A stretch of 64,000 nucleotides of DNA from an uncultured Eubacteriales bacterium (GTDB lineage: Bacteria > Bacillota > Clostridia > Oscillospirales > Acutalibacteraceae). Under the pieces are notes generated by a model. That model searched no databases. It was given only the letters and a program-made list of their open reading frames with translations, and was not told the origin of the DNA. The stretch lies in NCBI GenBank assembly GCA_900316025.1, contig ONBJ01000006.1, forward strand, positions 1 through 64,000. Reading direction: 5' to 3'. A program made the position numbers and the translations under genes. Below are positions 16,329-25,893 of the stretch, one piece after another (positions within the stretch are counted from its first letter, which is position 1; each line of letters begins with the position of its first letter).

Positions 16329-17132
16329 ATGAAAAAAGTATTTATGCTTACAATTCTGTTAGGTGCGGTGCTTATATCTTCGACATCGTGTTCAGGAGGT
16401 GTATCGGGAGCAACCAGTTTTGTTGACTATGATTTCAGCGAATACACGCTTCCGCCTACAGAGAAAGCAACGCAGACAGCTACAGTAAAGGCAACTCAGA
16501 ATGTACAGGCTTCGGAAAAATCCACAGAAAAAGCCACCTCAACGCCTACCGAAAAAGCTACGAAAAAGCCCAAGCCTACAGAGGTAGTTATAAACAGAAA
16601 GCAGGAATCCACCTCAGAGCCTGCTACAAAGCCTGATGAAATTATTGATGATGACGATACGGACGAGCCTGTTCTTGTACCCACAGAACCGCCTACACAG
16701 CCTCCCGTTACAGTTACGGCAGATGATATTATGATTTCGTACAACGGCTATACGCTTACTCTTGACTGTGATTTTATGGCAGTTGCAGGAGGATTTGGAG
16801 AACCTGACGATAAAAGCGACAACCGCAGAAGCACTCTTGCAGACAACGGAGAAGCTTATACTTACAAGTTCGGAAATATGACAGTAAGCACATATGTCAA
16901 GAACGGAGTTGAGCTTGTAGAAACTGTCCGTGCAGAAGGTCAGGGAATTGCAAGTACATCAAAGGGAATTACAGTCGGAAGTTCTATGGAAAATGTCAAA
17001 GAGAAGTACGGCAAGCCGCTTTCTCAGGATACGGTTATATTGAAGTATAAGGTAAACAATCAGTTCCTGATTTTCTATCTTGACAGCAACGGTGGAGCTG
17101 TAAGCGGATTTTCGATAGTTCGTGAAAGATAA
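16329..17132 (+). CDS. Lipoprotein with Thr/Pro/Lys linker, unknown C-terminal domain
   Basis: A 267-residue lipoprotein. MKKVFMLTILLGAVL plus lipobox SSTSC gives a signal peptide with the lipid Cys at about residue 21. A low-complexity linker rich in EKAT/PTE (about 35-130) follows, then a folded domain (about 140-267) with GxxYTYKFGNMTVSTY and two GITVGSSMENVKEKYG-like segments. That pattern suits a small beta-rich extracytoplasmic domain. I do not recognise a named family. It forms its own transcription unit between two terminators. Confidence 0.7.
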   Translation: MKKVFMLTILLGAVLISSTSCSGGVSGATSFVDYDFSEYTLPPTEKATQTATVKATQNVQASEKSTEKATSTPTEKATKKPKPTEVVINRKQESTSEPATKPDEIIDDDDTDEPVLVPTEPPTQPPVTVTADDIMISYNGYTLTLDCDFMAVAGGFGEPDDKSDNRRSTLADNGEAYTYKFGNMTVSTYVKNGVELVETVRAEGQGIASTSKGITVGSSMENVKEKYGKPLSQDTVILKYKVNNQFLIFYLDSNGGAVSGFSIVRER

Positions 17133-17134
17133 AT

Positions 17135-17173
17135 ACAAAAATGCCGTTTTTTTAGTAAAAAACGGCATTTTGT
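17135..17173 (+). terminator. Strong terminator after the lipoprotein gene
   Basis: ACAAAAATGCCGTTTTTT pairs with AAAAAACGGCATTTTGT around a 5-nt loop. It is near symmetric and probably works in both directions. Confidence 0.88.
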
Positions 17174-17176
17174 GTG

Positions 17177-17263
17177 TTCAAGGGTTCTGCCCTTGAAAAT
17201 CCCACCAAAGGCTTTGCCTTTGGAAACCGCAAGCCTTTGAAAAGGCTTGACCTAAACTTTATG
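17177..17263 (+). repeat. Triple-hairpin repeat, copy A
   Basis: Three hairpins lie in a row with short linkers: 17177-17197 (TTCAAGGG stem), 17205-17223 (CCAAAGGC stem, TTT loop) and 17230-17249 (CAAGCCTTT stem), followed by ACCTAAACTTTATG. The same set in reverse orientation occurs at 41207-41294, with the third hairpin and its flank identical and the middle hairpin changed by paired substitutions. It lies just upstream of the addB ribosome site. Confidence 0.85.
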
Positions 17264-17297
17264 TTTTTGAATTTACAATCGGGGGAGTGAAAAAGAT

Positions 17298-20200
17298 TTG
17301 CTTAATTTATTGTTGGGACGCAGCGGAAGCGGAAAAAGCCATTATTTCAGGGAACTTTCGGGAAAGTACATAGACGAAGGAAAATCTGTACTTGTAATTG
17401 TACCTGAGCAGTTTTCTTTTGAAACGGGACTGTATTTTCTTGACAGGGACAGCAGGGCATTAAAGGAGAATATAAAGGTACTTAGTTTTTCGAGTATGAT
17501 AAAGTATGTATTTTCAATGACGGGAGGACTGTCAGGAGATTTTCTTGATGAAGGCACTTCAAAAATACTTATGAGCATAGCCATAGAAATCTGTCAGGAT
17601 AATCTTAAACTTTATCAGAAGCAGATCAAGAACAGAAATTTTGTATCGCTTATGCTGTCTGCCATAAATGAGTATAAAAGCAACTGTATAAGTTCAGATG
17701 ATTTGCTTTCGGTAAAGGGTATTGCTGAGAACAGCACATTGAAGCAGAAACTTGAGGAAACATCGCTTATACTTGATACTTACAATGCACTTGTAAACGA
17801 AAGGTATCTGCACAATCAGGATATACTTTCAAAGCTTGCCGAGGTTATAGAGCGTGAGGACATATTCAGGGGATTTACCATATTTATAGATGCTTTTACA
17901 GGATTTACGGGTCAGCAGTACAGAGTGCTGAGAGCGATAATGCTTCAGGCAGATGATGTGTACATAACACTGAGTTCGGAATGCAGAAGAAATAAAATTG
18001 ATGAAAAAAGCATAAGGTTCAGGGTTACGACAGATACATACCATAAGCTGAGAGCTTTGGCAAAGCAGTGCGATACGAAAGTGAAAGAGATATACAAGCC
18101 TTTCTGCGAAAACAGGAGAAGTGAAAAGGCGGATATAAAGGCTATAGAAAAAAATATTTATGCCTTTCCACAGGATAGCTTTATGGGAAATACAGAGAAT
18201 GTAAGAATGTACTCTGCACTGAATATATACAGCGAGTGTGAATATATCGCAAGTGAAATAAAGCGTCTTACATCTCAGGAGGACTACAGATATAAGGATA
18301 TAGCGGTGGTATGCAGGGACGAGAATATGTACAGAGGTATTCTGGATATAGCCTTTGACAAGTTCGGAATAGCTTATTTTATGGATAATCCCGAAAATAT
18401 AAATTCAAAGCCGCTGATAAATTTCATAAGGCATTCGTTTGATGCGGTAAACGGAAACTACAACAGCGAAAGCATACTGAGAATACTCAAGACAGGCATA
18501 ACAAAGTATGAATATGAGGATATATCGGTAATAGAGAACTATATATTTACTTGGTCGCCGAAATGGAGCGAGCCGTTCGACAGAAATATAAACGGAATAG
18601 GCTCAAAGGATATGACACAGCAGGAAAAAGAAGCTCTTGAACGTGCCGAGGAAATAAGACAGGAGGTTTTCGGTTTTCTCAAGGAGTTTAAGGAAAATAC
18701 GGAGCAGGGAAACGGTCTTGAAATTTCAAAGCAGATACTGAAGCTTATAAATAATTTCGGAGTAAAGGAAAAAATACAGAGCAAAATAAAAAGGCTCACC
18801 CTGAGAGAAGCTCCCGAGCTTGTAGATGACTATACAAGGGTATGGAACAGTGTAGCAGGTGTAATATCTAAAATGTCGGTAATACTTGAAAACAACCATA
18901 TGACAGGAAAGCGTTATCACGAGCTTTTTATGCTTGCAATAAACAGTGAGAAGATAGCCAACCAACCTCTGAGTATAGACAATGTTATAGTAGGTACGGC
19001 AGGCAGGGCAAGATTGGGTTCACCGAAGATAACATTTGTCATAGGAGCAGTACAGGGTGTATTTCCGGCTGTACCGTCTGAAAGCGGAATTTTTACGGAC
19101 AACGAAAGACAGCTTCTTTTAAGTATGGGACTTCCTATGAGTTTCGGACTGTCTGATTTGTCGGCACAGGAGCAGTACAGTGCGTATACATCGCTTGCCA
19201 GTGCTTCCGAAAAGCTTTACATATCATATTATACCAACAATATAGACGGAAGCGGAGCTATACCGTCAACAATAGTAACTCAGGTACAGAAAATACTGCC
19301 CGATATAAAAACGGAATATCAGTTTGATATGTATGAGCTTAAACAGGAAAAGCTGTGGTGCAGACAGCAGGCATTTGAGCATACAGTAGCAAATATAGGG
19401 GTAAGAAGTCCCGAAAGTATAACAATGCAGAATTATTTTTCGGAATCGGAAGAATACGGGGATTTGCTGAAAAGCATAAATGCCTATATCAGAAAGGAAA
19501 CGCCGAAGCTGAATCCTGACACGGCACATATGCTGTATTCGGAAAATATGCACCTTTCGGCATCAAGAATAGAGGATTTTTACAGCTGCGGATATATGTA
19601 TTTCTGTAAGAACGGTCTTAAACTCAAGGAACGCAGAAAGGCAAAGATAGATAACAGGAATTACGGTTCACTGGTTCATTATATAATGGAAAAATTTCTC
19701 AGGCAGGATAATCTTGAGGATATAATACAGAATACGGAAAAATACAATATAGAAAAGATTGTAAGGGATTTTTCGTTTGAATTTATAGCGTTAAGCTTCA
19801 GCGGAGGAAAAATCCCCGACAATAAGACAGAGTATACTTTTAAGAGAGCTGAAAAGAACTGTATTGTACTTGTTAAAAGACTTATCGAGGAGCTGAAAGT
19901 AAGCGATTTCCGTCCTAACGATTTTGAGCTTTCCATAGGAATAGCGAACAATGCAAATTCGGAAACGGATATTCATAATGTGATAGATGAATACAGCGTA
20001 AAGACAAGGGACGGAAAAGTTTCTGTAGTAGGTTTTGTAGACAGGGTAGACCTGTATAAAAGCAGTGAAGACGGAAAAACCTATGTAAGAATAGTAGACT
20101 ACAAGACAGGAAACAAGGTATTGAAACGCTGTGAGCTTGAAATGGGGCTTAGTCTGCAAATGTTCATATATCTTTCTGCGATAATGAAAAACGGAGAAGG

Positions 20201-20741
20201 TCTTTACGGTGGAAATCTTGCACCTGCGGGAGTGTGTTATATGCCTGCAAAGGAGTTTTCTGCGTTGCTTTCGGAGTACGGAAGAAATGATGAAAATGCA
20301 GAAAAAATCAGAAAGGCATTCAACAAGCATTACAGAGCAAACGGTCTTTTCCTGAGAAATATTGATGTAATAGCGGCTATGGATAAGAATATGAACGGAC
20401 AGTTTATCCCTGTTACGATAGGCTTCAAGCGTGGAAAAAAGAAATCCGAAGAACCTGAGCTGGAGTTCAAGCGTTCCGACAATTATCTTATAGACGGAAA
20501 CCAGTATGAGGGTGAATTTAAAGCCGTATTTGACCTTGTGGACGATAAAATAAGACAGATGTCGGATATGCTGCTTGACGGATATATAAGCTCCGTTCCG
20601 ACAGGAACAAAGAGCGAAATATCAAATCTGCCGTGCAGCTACTGCAATTATAAGAATGCGTGCAGATTTGAAGAGGGTATGCAGATAAACGAGATACCGA
20701 CAGCAGAAAAAGGGGAGGAGGGAGAAGACGAAAATGGCTGA
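17298..20741 (+). CDS. addB: ATP-dependent nuclease subunit B (AddB)
   Basis: A 1147-residue subunit of the AddAB helicase-nuclease that resects double-strand ends for recombination. The N-terminal P-loop GRSGSGKS is at residues 7-14. The C-terminal RecB-type nuclease has VDYKTG. Iron-sulfur ligands are visible as C764, C1113, C1116 and C1122, with the family spacing of one distant Cys and a C-terminal Cx2Cx5C. The start is TTG at 17298 with GGGGGAG upstream; no ATG precedes the P-loop. The end overlaps addA by 8 bp. Confidence 0.95.
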   Translation: MLNLLLGRSGSGKSHYFRELSGKYIDEGKSVLVIVPEQFSFETGLYFLDRDSRALKENIKVLSFSSMIKYVFSMTGGLSGDFLDEGTSKILMSIAIEICQDNLKLYQKQIKNRNFVSLMLSAINEYKSNCISSDDLLSVKGIAENSTLKQKLEETSLILDTYNALVNERYLHNQDILSKLAEVIEREDIFRGFTIFIDAFTGFTGQQYRVLRAIMLQADDVYITLSSECRRNKIDEKSIRFRVTTDTYHKLRALAKQCDTKVKEIYKPFCENRRSEKADIKAIEKNIYAFPQDSFMGNTENVRMYSALNIYSECEYIASEIKRLTSQEDYRYKDIAVVCRDENMYRGILDIAFDKFGIAYFMDNPENINSKPLINFIRHSFDAVNGNYNSESILRILKTGITKYEYEDISVIENYIFTWSPKWSEPFDRNINGIGSKDMTQQEKEALERAEEIRQEVFGFLKEFKENTEQGNGLEISKQILKLINNFGVKEKIQSKIKRLTLREAPELVDDYTRVWNSVAGVISKMSVILENNHMTGKRYHELFMLAINSEKIANQPLSIDNVIVGTAGRARLGSPKITFVIGAVQGVFPAVPSESGIFTDNERQLLLSMGLPMSFGLSDLSAQEQYSAYTSLASASEKLYISYYTNNIDGSGAIPSTIVTQVQKILPDIKTEYQFDMYELKQEKLWCRQQAFEHTVANIGVRSPESITMQNYFSESEEYGDLLKSINAYIRKETPKLNPDTAHMLYSENMHLSASRIEDFYSCGYMYFCKNGLKLKERRKAKIDNRNYGSLVHYIMEKFLRQDNLEDIIQNTEKYNIEKIVRDFSFEFIALSFSGGKIPDNKTEYTFKRAEKNCIVLVKRLIEELKVSDFRPNDFELSIGIANNANSETDIHNVIDEYSVKTRDGKVSVVGFVDRVDLYKSSEDGKTYVRIVDYKTGNKVLKRCELEMGLSLQMFIYLSAIMKNGEGLYGGNLAPAGVCYMPAKEFSALLSEYGRNDENAEKIRKAFNKHYRANGLFLRNIDVIAAMDKNMNGQFIPVTIGFKRGKKKSEEPELEFKRSDNYLIDGNQYEGEFKAVFDLVDDKIRQMSDMLLDGYISSVPTGTKSEISNLPCSYCNYKNACRFEEGMQINEIPTAEKGEEGEDENG

Positions 20742-23700
20742 TGTTAAATGGAATGAAGAACAGATACAGGCTATAAACGCAAAGGACAGTGCGGTTCTTG
20801 TATCGGCAGCGGCAGGAAGCGGAAAGACTGCGGTTCTTGTAGAGCGTGTAATAAATATGCTTACCGATAAAAATTCGGGAGTTATGGCGGACGAGCTTCT
20901 TATTGTGACGTTTACACGCCTTGCGGCAGAGGAAATGAAAACAAGAATTAACAAACGGCTTACAAAGCTTCTTGATGAATGTATGACCAATCCCGAAATT
21001 GACGAGGCTCATTTAAGAAATCAGCAGCTTCTTCTTGACAAGGCGGACATAAGCACGATAGACAGCTTTTGCAGGGAGGTTGTAAAGTCATCATATACAA
21101 GGTTTGACATATCACCTGATTACAGAATAGGCGATAATTCCGAGCTTACCGCTCTTAGGTGCAGGGCGGTTGAAGAATGTGCCGAAGAATTTTATAAAAG
21201 AGATGATTTCGGTAGTATAGCATCACTTTTTACAACCTCAACAAGTGACAGACCGCTGAAAGATGAACTTATAGATTTTTACAATTTTCTTTCGGCACTT
21301 CCTTTTCCCGAACGCTGGATGGAAAAAACGCTTGAAAGGCTTGAAGCTTCCCAAAAAGATGCAAAGCATTCGGTATGGGCAGATATACTTCTTCAGTCTG
21401 CAAAAAGCGATATAATGTACATAAAAGGTCTTATGGACAACAACTGCGAAATATTTGAGCAGCTTGAAAATACTGATGATATAAGCGAAAGCTTTCCGGC
21501 AAAGAGAACGCAGCATTTATCTGAAAAATCCTTTATCGAAGCACTTTGTCTTTGTGAAACCTGGGACGATATAAGCATAAAGCTTGAAAGCGATATATTT
21601 TTTGAAAGAGCCGTTTCTGTACGCAAGCTCAGCGAAAGCGGTGCGGAAATTTACGAAGACTACAAGTCAAACAGAAAGGAAATACAGGAAACCCTGAAAA
21701 GGCTCAGAGGCTCATTTTCGGTATCTGAAAATGAGCTTGTACAGCAGATTTGGATAACGGCTCATAACGCAGAAATATTCTTTGAATTTATCAGAGCATT
21801 TACAGATAAATATACTCAGCTTAAAAAGGAAAAAAATATACTTGATTTTTCGGATATAGAACGCTTTACTTTACTTACTCTTGCACAGGAATGCAAAAAC
21901 GGAGAGTATGCCGTTGACAGTTCACCCGACAGTATACGTTATAATATTACAGATGAGGCAAGAGAGCTTGCCGCTCATTACAAGCAGGTAATAGTTGACG
22001 AATATCAGGACGTAAACCAGCTTCAGGACTTGATTTTCAAGATAATAAGCGATAACGACAGAAATCTTTTTGTAGTAGGCGATGTAAAGCAGAGTATATA
22101 CGGCTTTCGTCAGGCTATGCCGGATATTTTTATAAACAGAAAAGCGGAATACAATCTTCTTCCTGATGACAAGGCTAAGAACATAGTTCTGAAAAGGAAC
22201 TACAGAAGCCGTGACGGTGTGACGGACTATGTAAATTTTGTATTTGCAAATCTTATGCAGAAAGAGCTTGGCAACCTTGCGTATGAACCCGAAGATTATC
22301 TTGTAGCAGGTGCGGAGTATATCGGAAAAAATGATTTTGATGTATACATACATATAAACAATCTTGAAAAACGCAGCAGGAAAACAACGGCTTTATGCGA
22401 AGCCGGAAAGATTGCACAGATTATAAGAGATAATGTGGGAATATATGATGTTACCGAAGGCGGAACTACAAGAAAAGCACAGTACAAGGATATTACCATA
22501 CTTATGCGAAGCGTCAAGAATACAACCGTTCTTACAGACTATCTGAAAGAATGCGGAATACCCGTAGTAACCGAAACGAAATCATCTCTCCTCGAATGCA
22601 GAGAGGTTCAGATGGTTATTGACCTGTTAAGGGTAATAGACAATCCTTTGCAGGATATACCGCTTTACTCTGTTCTTGTAAGTCCTATGTACGGATTTAC
22701 ACCTCAGCAGGCGGCACAGTTAAGGTGCAGAACCGACCGCAGCACTTTTCTTTATAAAAATATTCTTTCTGAGAGCGAAAATGTAAACAGTCTGAAAGCG
22801 TTTATTAATGATATAGAGTATTACAGGGAAATAGCCGCAAACAATCCCACAGATGTTCTCATAAACATAATATACCGCAGAACCTCAATAACGGAATTTG
22901 CCGCAGCACAGCCGAACGGAGAAATAATAATTAATAATCTCAGACTTTTATATGACTGCTCAAAGAATTTTGAAAATGAGCTTAACAAGGGAATATCGGC
23001 ATTTATACGCTACATAGACCACGCTATGGAAACGGGAGCAGTACCCGAAGCACAGACAGGCTCGAATACGGACGGAAACGCAGTAAAAATAATGACTATG
23101 CACCATTCAAAGGGACTGGAATTTCCGATATGTATACTTGCGGATATAGGCAGACAGCCTGTAAGCTATAAGAATAAAATGTACTTTGAGCGTGAACTCG
23201 GAATAGGCTTGCAGATAAAGAACTATGAAACCTCTGTAACATATAAAAGTTTTATTTACAATGCGATAGTCAGCAAGCTTAAAAATGACAGCATAGCTGA
23301 AGAACTGAGAGTTCTTTATGTTGCACTTACAAGAGCAAGAGAACAGCTTCATTTAGTAGGTTCTTTTCAGAAGCTGCAGAATACGATAAAAAAGCTTTCT
23401 CTTGAAATATCTGTCTATAACGGAATAAACAGCAGTGTTCTGATAAAAAACAACTATATGCTTCACTGGATTATTCTTGTAACCCTTATGATGAAGCCAA
23501 AAGAAAATCAGAACAAAAATCCCCTCTGGAAATATGCGAACAAAGGTTTTGTTGATAAAATAGCCTACAATCCCGAATTTCAGGGGATAAACTACAGGGA
23601 TATATTTCTTGAAATTGACGATATTTCAGAGGATATGCAAAAAGCAGAGGAAGAACTTGAAGAAATCGAAAACGAGTTGAATCCGCTTTTGTTTCCTGAA

Positions 23701-24372
23701 CTTTACGGGGAAAGCAGTATTGATACATATGTACTTGATGAACGCTTTGACAAAAAATATAAGTATCAGGGTTCGGTAGATGTACCAAGCGTTGTTACGC
23801 CGTCATCAATGAATCATAGAAGTTTTACGATACTTGACAGGTTTATTTTTGAGGAAAAGGGTACGCTCACACGTGCAGAAAGAGGAACGGCGATGCACCG
23901 CTTTATGGAATATGCAAATCTAGAGCAGGCTCAGATGTCTGCCGAAAGTGAGCTTGAACGTCTTACCGAAAAAGGCTATCTGTCCGAAGTCCAGAGCAAA
24001 AGTATATCGGTTGAATATATAGAAAGATGTCTGAAAACCGATATAATGCAAAGGTATATGAAATCTGACAAGAAATACAGGGAAGTCAAATTTGAGGTTA
24101 TGGTAAAAGCTGAGGAAACAGGCTTTGAAGGCTGTGAAGAAGAACATCTTTTAAGAGGTGCGGTAGACTGTGCCTTTGAAGAAAACGGAGAGCTTGTTAT
24201 AATAGACTACAAAACAGATATTGTAAAGGATATAAGCATTCTGGCTGAAAAGTATGCACAGCAGCTCAGACTTTATATGATTGGACTTTCTTCAACGCTC
24301 AACAAGCCTGTAAAGGAATGCGTGATATATTCATTTTATCTTAATGAGTATATCAAAGTTTTCGGGCATTAA
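20734..24372 (+). CDS. addA: ATP-dependent helicase/nuclease subunit A (AddA)
   Basis: A 1212-residue UvrD-like superfamily 1 helicase with a C-terminal nuclease. Seen are a Q-motif (WNEEQIQAI), Walker A AAAGSGKTAVLVERV near residue 25, Walker B VDEYQDVNQLQ, VGDVKQSIYGFRQA, MTMHHSKGLEFP, VALTRAREQL, and the nuclease motif IIDYKTD near the end. It partners AddB. Length and order are normal for Firmicutes. Confidence 0.96.
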   Translation: MADVKWNEEQIQAINAKDSAVLVSAAAGSGKTAVLVERVINMLTDKNSGVMADELLIVTFTRLAAEEMKTRINKRLTKLLDECMTNPEIDEAHLRNQQLLLDKADISTIDSFCREVVKSSYTRFDISPDYRIGDNSELTALRCRAVEECAEEFYKRDDFGSIASLFTTSTSDRPLKDELIDFYNFLSALPFPERWMEKTLERLEASQKDAKHSVWADILLQSAKSDIMYIKGLMDNNCEIFEQLENTDDISESFPAKRTQHLSEKSFIEALCLCETWDDISIKLESDIFFERAVSVRKLSESGAEIYEDYKSNRKEIQETLKRLRGSFSVSENELVQQIWITAHNAEIFFEFIRAFTDKYTQLKKEKNILDFSDIERFTLLTLAQECKNGEYAVDSSPDSIRYNITDEARELAAHYKQVIVDEYQDVNQLQDLIFKIISDNDRNLFVVGDVKQSIYGFRQAMPDIFINRKAEYNLLPDDKAKNIVLKRNYRSRDGVTDYVNFVFANLMQKELGNLAYEPEDYLVAGAEYIGKNDFDVYIHINNLEKRSRKTTALCEAGKIAQIIRDNVGIYDVTEGGTTRKAQYKDITILMRSVKNTTVLTDYLKECGIPVVTETKSSLLECREVQMVIDLLRVIDNPLQDIPLYSVLVSPMYGFTPQQAAQLRCRTDRSTFLYKNILSESENVNSLKAFINDIEYYREIAANNPTDVLINIIYRRTSITEFAAAQPNGEIIINNLRLLYDCSKNFENELNKGISAFIRYIDHAMETGAVPEAQTGSNTDGNAVKIMTMHHSKGLEFPICILADIGRQPVSYKNKMYFERELGIGLQIKNYETSVTYKSFIYNAIVSKLKNDSIAEELRVLYVALTRAREQLHLVGSFQKLQNTIKKLSLEISVYNGINSSVLIKNNYMLHWIILVTLMMKPKENQNKNPLWKYANKGFVDKIAYNPEFQGINYRDIFLEIDDISEDMQKAEEELEEIENELNPLLFPELYGESSIDTYVLDERFDKKYKYQGSVDVPSVVTPSSMNHRSFTILDRFIFEEKGTLTRAERGTAMHRFMEYANLEQAQMSAESELERLTEKGYLSEVQSKSISVEYIERCLKTDIMQRYMKSDKKYREVKFEVMVKAEETGFEGCEEEHLLRGAVDCAFEENGELVIIDYKTDIVKDISILAEKYAQQLRLYMIGLSSTLNKPVKECVIYSFYLNEYIKVFGH

Positions 24373-24553
24373 AAAGCAAATACCTGAACTCAAGGGTCTG
24401 TATAGTGCAGACCCTTGAAATTATATCTTCCAATGTCCTAAAATATACATTTTGAGACATTAGAAGAGTTTTTTACTCTGCTCCCTGTTCTGACAAAATG
24501 TCGTAAATAAGCTGAGCACCCGTCAGATGATTGACGGGTGCAAAATCTGAAAA
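24373..24553. other. Convergent intergenic region after addA
   Basis: Three inverted repeats lie here. 24390-24418 (TCAAGGGTCTG stem, 7-nt loop) probably ends addAB transcription and resembles one hairpin of the triple-hairpin repeat. 24432-24461 is an interrupted AATGTC/GACATT dyad. 24516-24541 (GCACCCGTCA stem) is downstream of the DUF1858 gene. None has a long T-run. Confidence 0.55.
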
Positions 24554-24781
24554 TTATTTTCCGTTATGTGATTTTATAAAATCTGTAAGCTTCTTGATAA
24601 GGTCGCCCTCGTTTATACCAACCTTTTTGCTTATGTCTGCTATAGTAGCATTTTTAAGCATCATACTTCCGATTGGAGTTTTTGCAAACTGAAACTTATC
24701 GCTTACCTTTACAAGCTCGTCAAGAAGCCACGGATATTTAGCCATTATTTCCGAAGCCTTTGTGTTTTTGTCGATGTTCAT
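24554..24781 (-). CDS. DUF1858 domain protein
   Basis: A 75-residue protein made of one DUF1858 domain: an opening of the form TKASEIMAKYP, a central KTPIGSMMLKNATI, and ADISKKVGINEGDLIKKLTDFI. The fold is a small helical domain often found alone or fused to hybrid-cluster-type and redox proteins. There is no Cys here, so a direct redox role is unlikely. It is separated by about 90 bp from the DnaC-like gene upstream. Its function is unknown. Confidence 0.85.
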   Translation of the reverse strand: MNIDKNTKASEIMAKYPWLLDELVKVSDKFQFAKTPIGSMMLKNATIADISKKVGINEGDLIKKLTDFIKSHNGK

Positions 24782-24868
24782 AAGTTATACCACCTTTTTT
24801 TGATAAAAAATATTTTCACAATAACCCAAAGCAGTTAAGTCAAGGATTATTTTTATGACAACAATAAT

Positions 24869-25867
24869 TCAGGTGTATTTTTCAAGACGCTTAACCTGAC
24901 GAATATCTCTGCCCACAAAATTCATAATCACATATTCACCCCAAAGACGTGATACAAGCCTTTGGGAATATATTGTTTCCAGCTCTTCAAGCTCCAGATT
25001 AGTGCTTATTATTGTAGGCTTCTGATGCGATATTCTGAAATTTATTATATTGTATATGATGTTCTTTGTAAATGATGTCTGAAATTCAGAACCGACATCA
25101 TCAAGTATAAGCAAATCACATTCTTTTAAGGTTTCTTCCGAATCCTCGGAATTTTCATAGGATTTTCCGAAGCGTTCCTTTTCCAGCTTTGACAAAATCT
25201 CAGGTGTGGAGCAATATATCACACCGAAACCGTTTTCAATTACCTCTCTGGCTATTGCAAGTGAAAGATGTGTCTTTCCAAGACCTGTATTTCCACGCAT
25301 AAGAATATTTCTTGAATTTACATCAAAGGTTTTAGCGTAATTTTTGCAGTAATCGAAATATTTTCTCATACGTTCACGCTCAGACATTTTTTCGTTGTCC
25401 TTTACCCTATCGTCATAATATTCCAGAGAAAACGTCTGAAACGACGACAGCTTGAACGGTGAAAGTCTGTTGAGATTGTTGCAGGCTATTTCTTTTACAA
25501 GCTTTTTGTAGCATTCGCAAACCCTGCCGTCCTTGTTTCCCCTGTCCTCACACAGCTTGCAGAAAAATTCAGGTTCAAGCTCCGAAGGATTAATTCCAGC
25601 CTGTCTGTAAATCTGATTTATTTCTTCCTGTATGGCAGAATTTTCGCTTTTAAGCTCATTCAATGCACTTTTCAGTTCACGCTCACCGTTCAGTACAACT
25701 CTTATAAGCTTTGTCATAGTATAGTTAAGCTTTTTTTCAAGCTTTTCTGCTTGCGGGTATTCTCTGAAAAGTTTTTCCTTTTTAAGCTCTGAAACTTTCA
25801 GTGCGTTGTTGCGTCTTTCACGAATTATACTGTCTGCTTCCTCGTATACTTTTTTATCATAACCCAA
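24869..25867 (-). CDS. DnaC-like helicase loader ATPase
   Basis: A 332-residue AAA+ protein. An N-terminal coiled/helical part (1-90) is followed by a Cys cluster (CKLCEDRG...CECYKKLVKEIAC) and the ATPase domain with GNTGLGKTHLSLAIA, Walker B LLILDDVGSE and sensor segment ISTNLELEEL. It resembles DnaC/DnaI loaders that place the replicative helicase on DNA. The start is TTG at 25867, preceded by GGTGA. It follows the DnaD-domain gene by 26 bp, a standard pairing of replication-initiation proteins. Confidence 0.88.
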   Translation of the reverse strand: MGYDKKVYEEADSIIRERRNNALKVSELKKEKLFREYPQAEKLEKKLNYTMTKLIRVVLNGERELKSALNELKSENSAIQEEINQIYRQAGINPSELEPEFFCKLCEDRGNKDGRVCECYKKLVKEIACNNLNRLSPFKLSSFQTFSLEYYDDRVKDNEKMSERERMRKYFDYCKNYAKTFDVNSRNILMRGNTGLGKTHLSLAIAREVIENGFGVIYCSTPEILSKLEKERFGKSYENSEDSEETLKECDLLILDDVGSEFQTSFTKNIIYNIINFRISHQKPTIISTNLELEELETIYSQRLVSRLWGEYVIMNFVGRDIRQVKRLEKYT

Positions 25868-25893
25868 GCTGATTCACCACGCATTTCTATGAT

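Noticed and set aside
19791..20330. 179-codon open frame antisense to addB
   Set aside because: Lies wholly within addB, whose nuclease motifs and cysteines are intact on the other strand.
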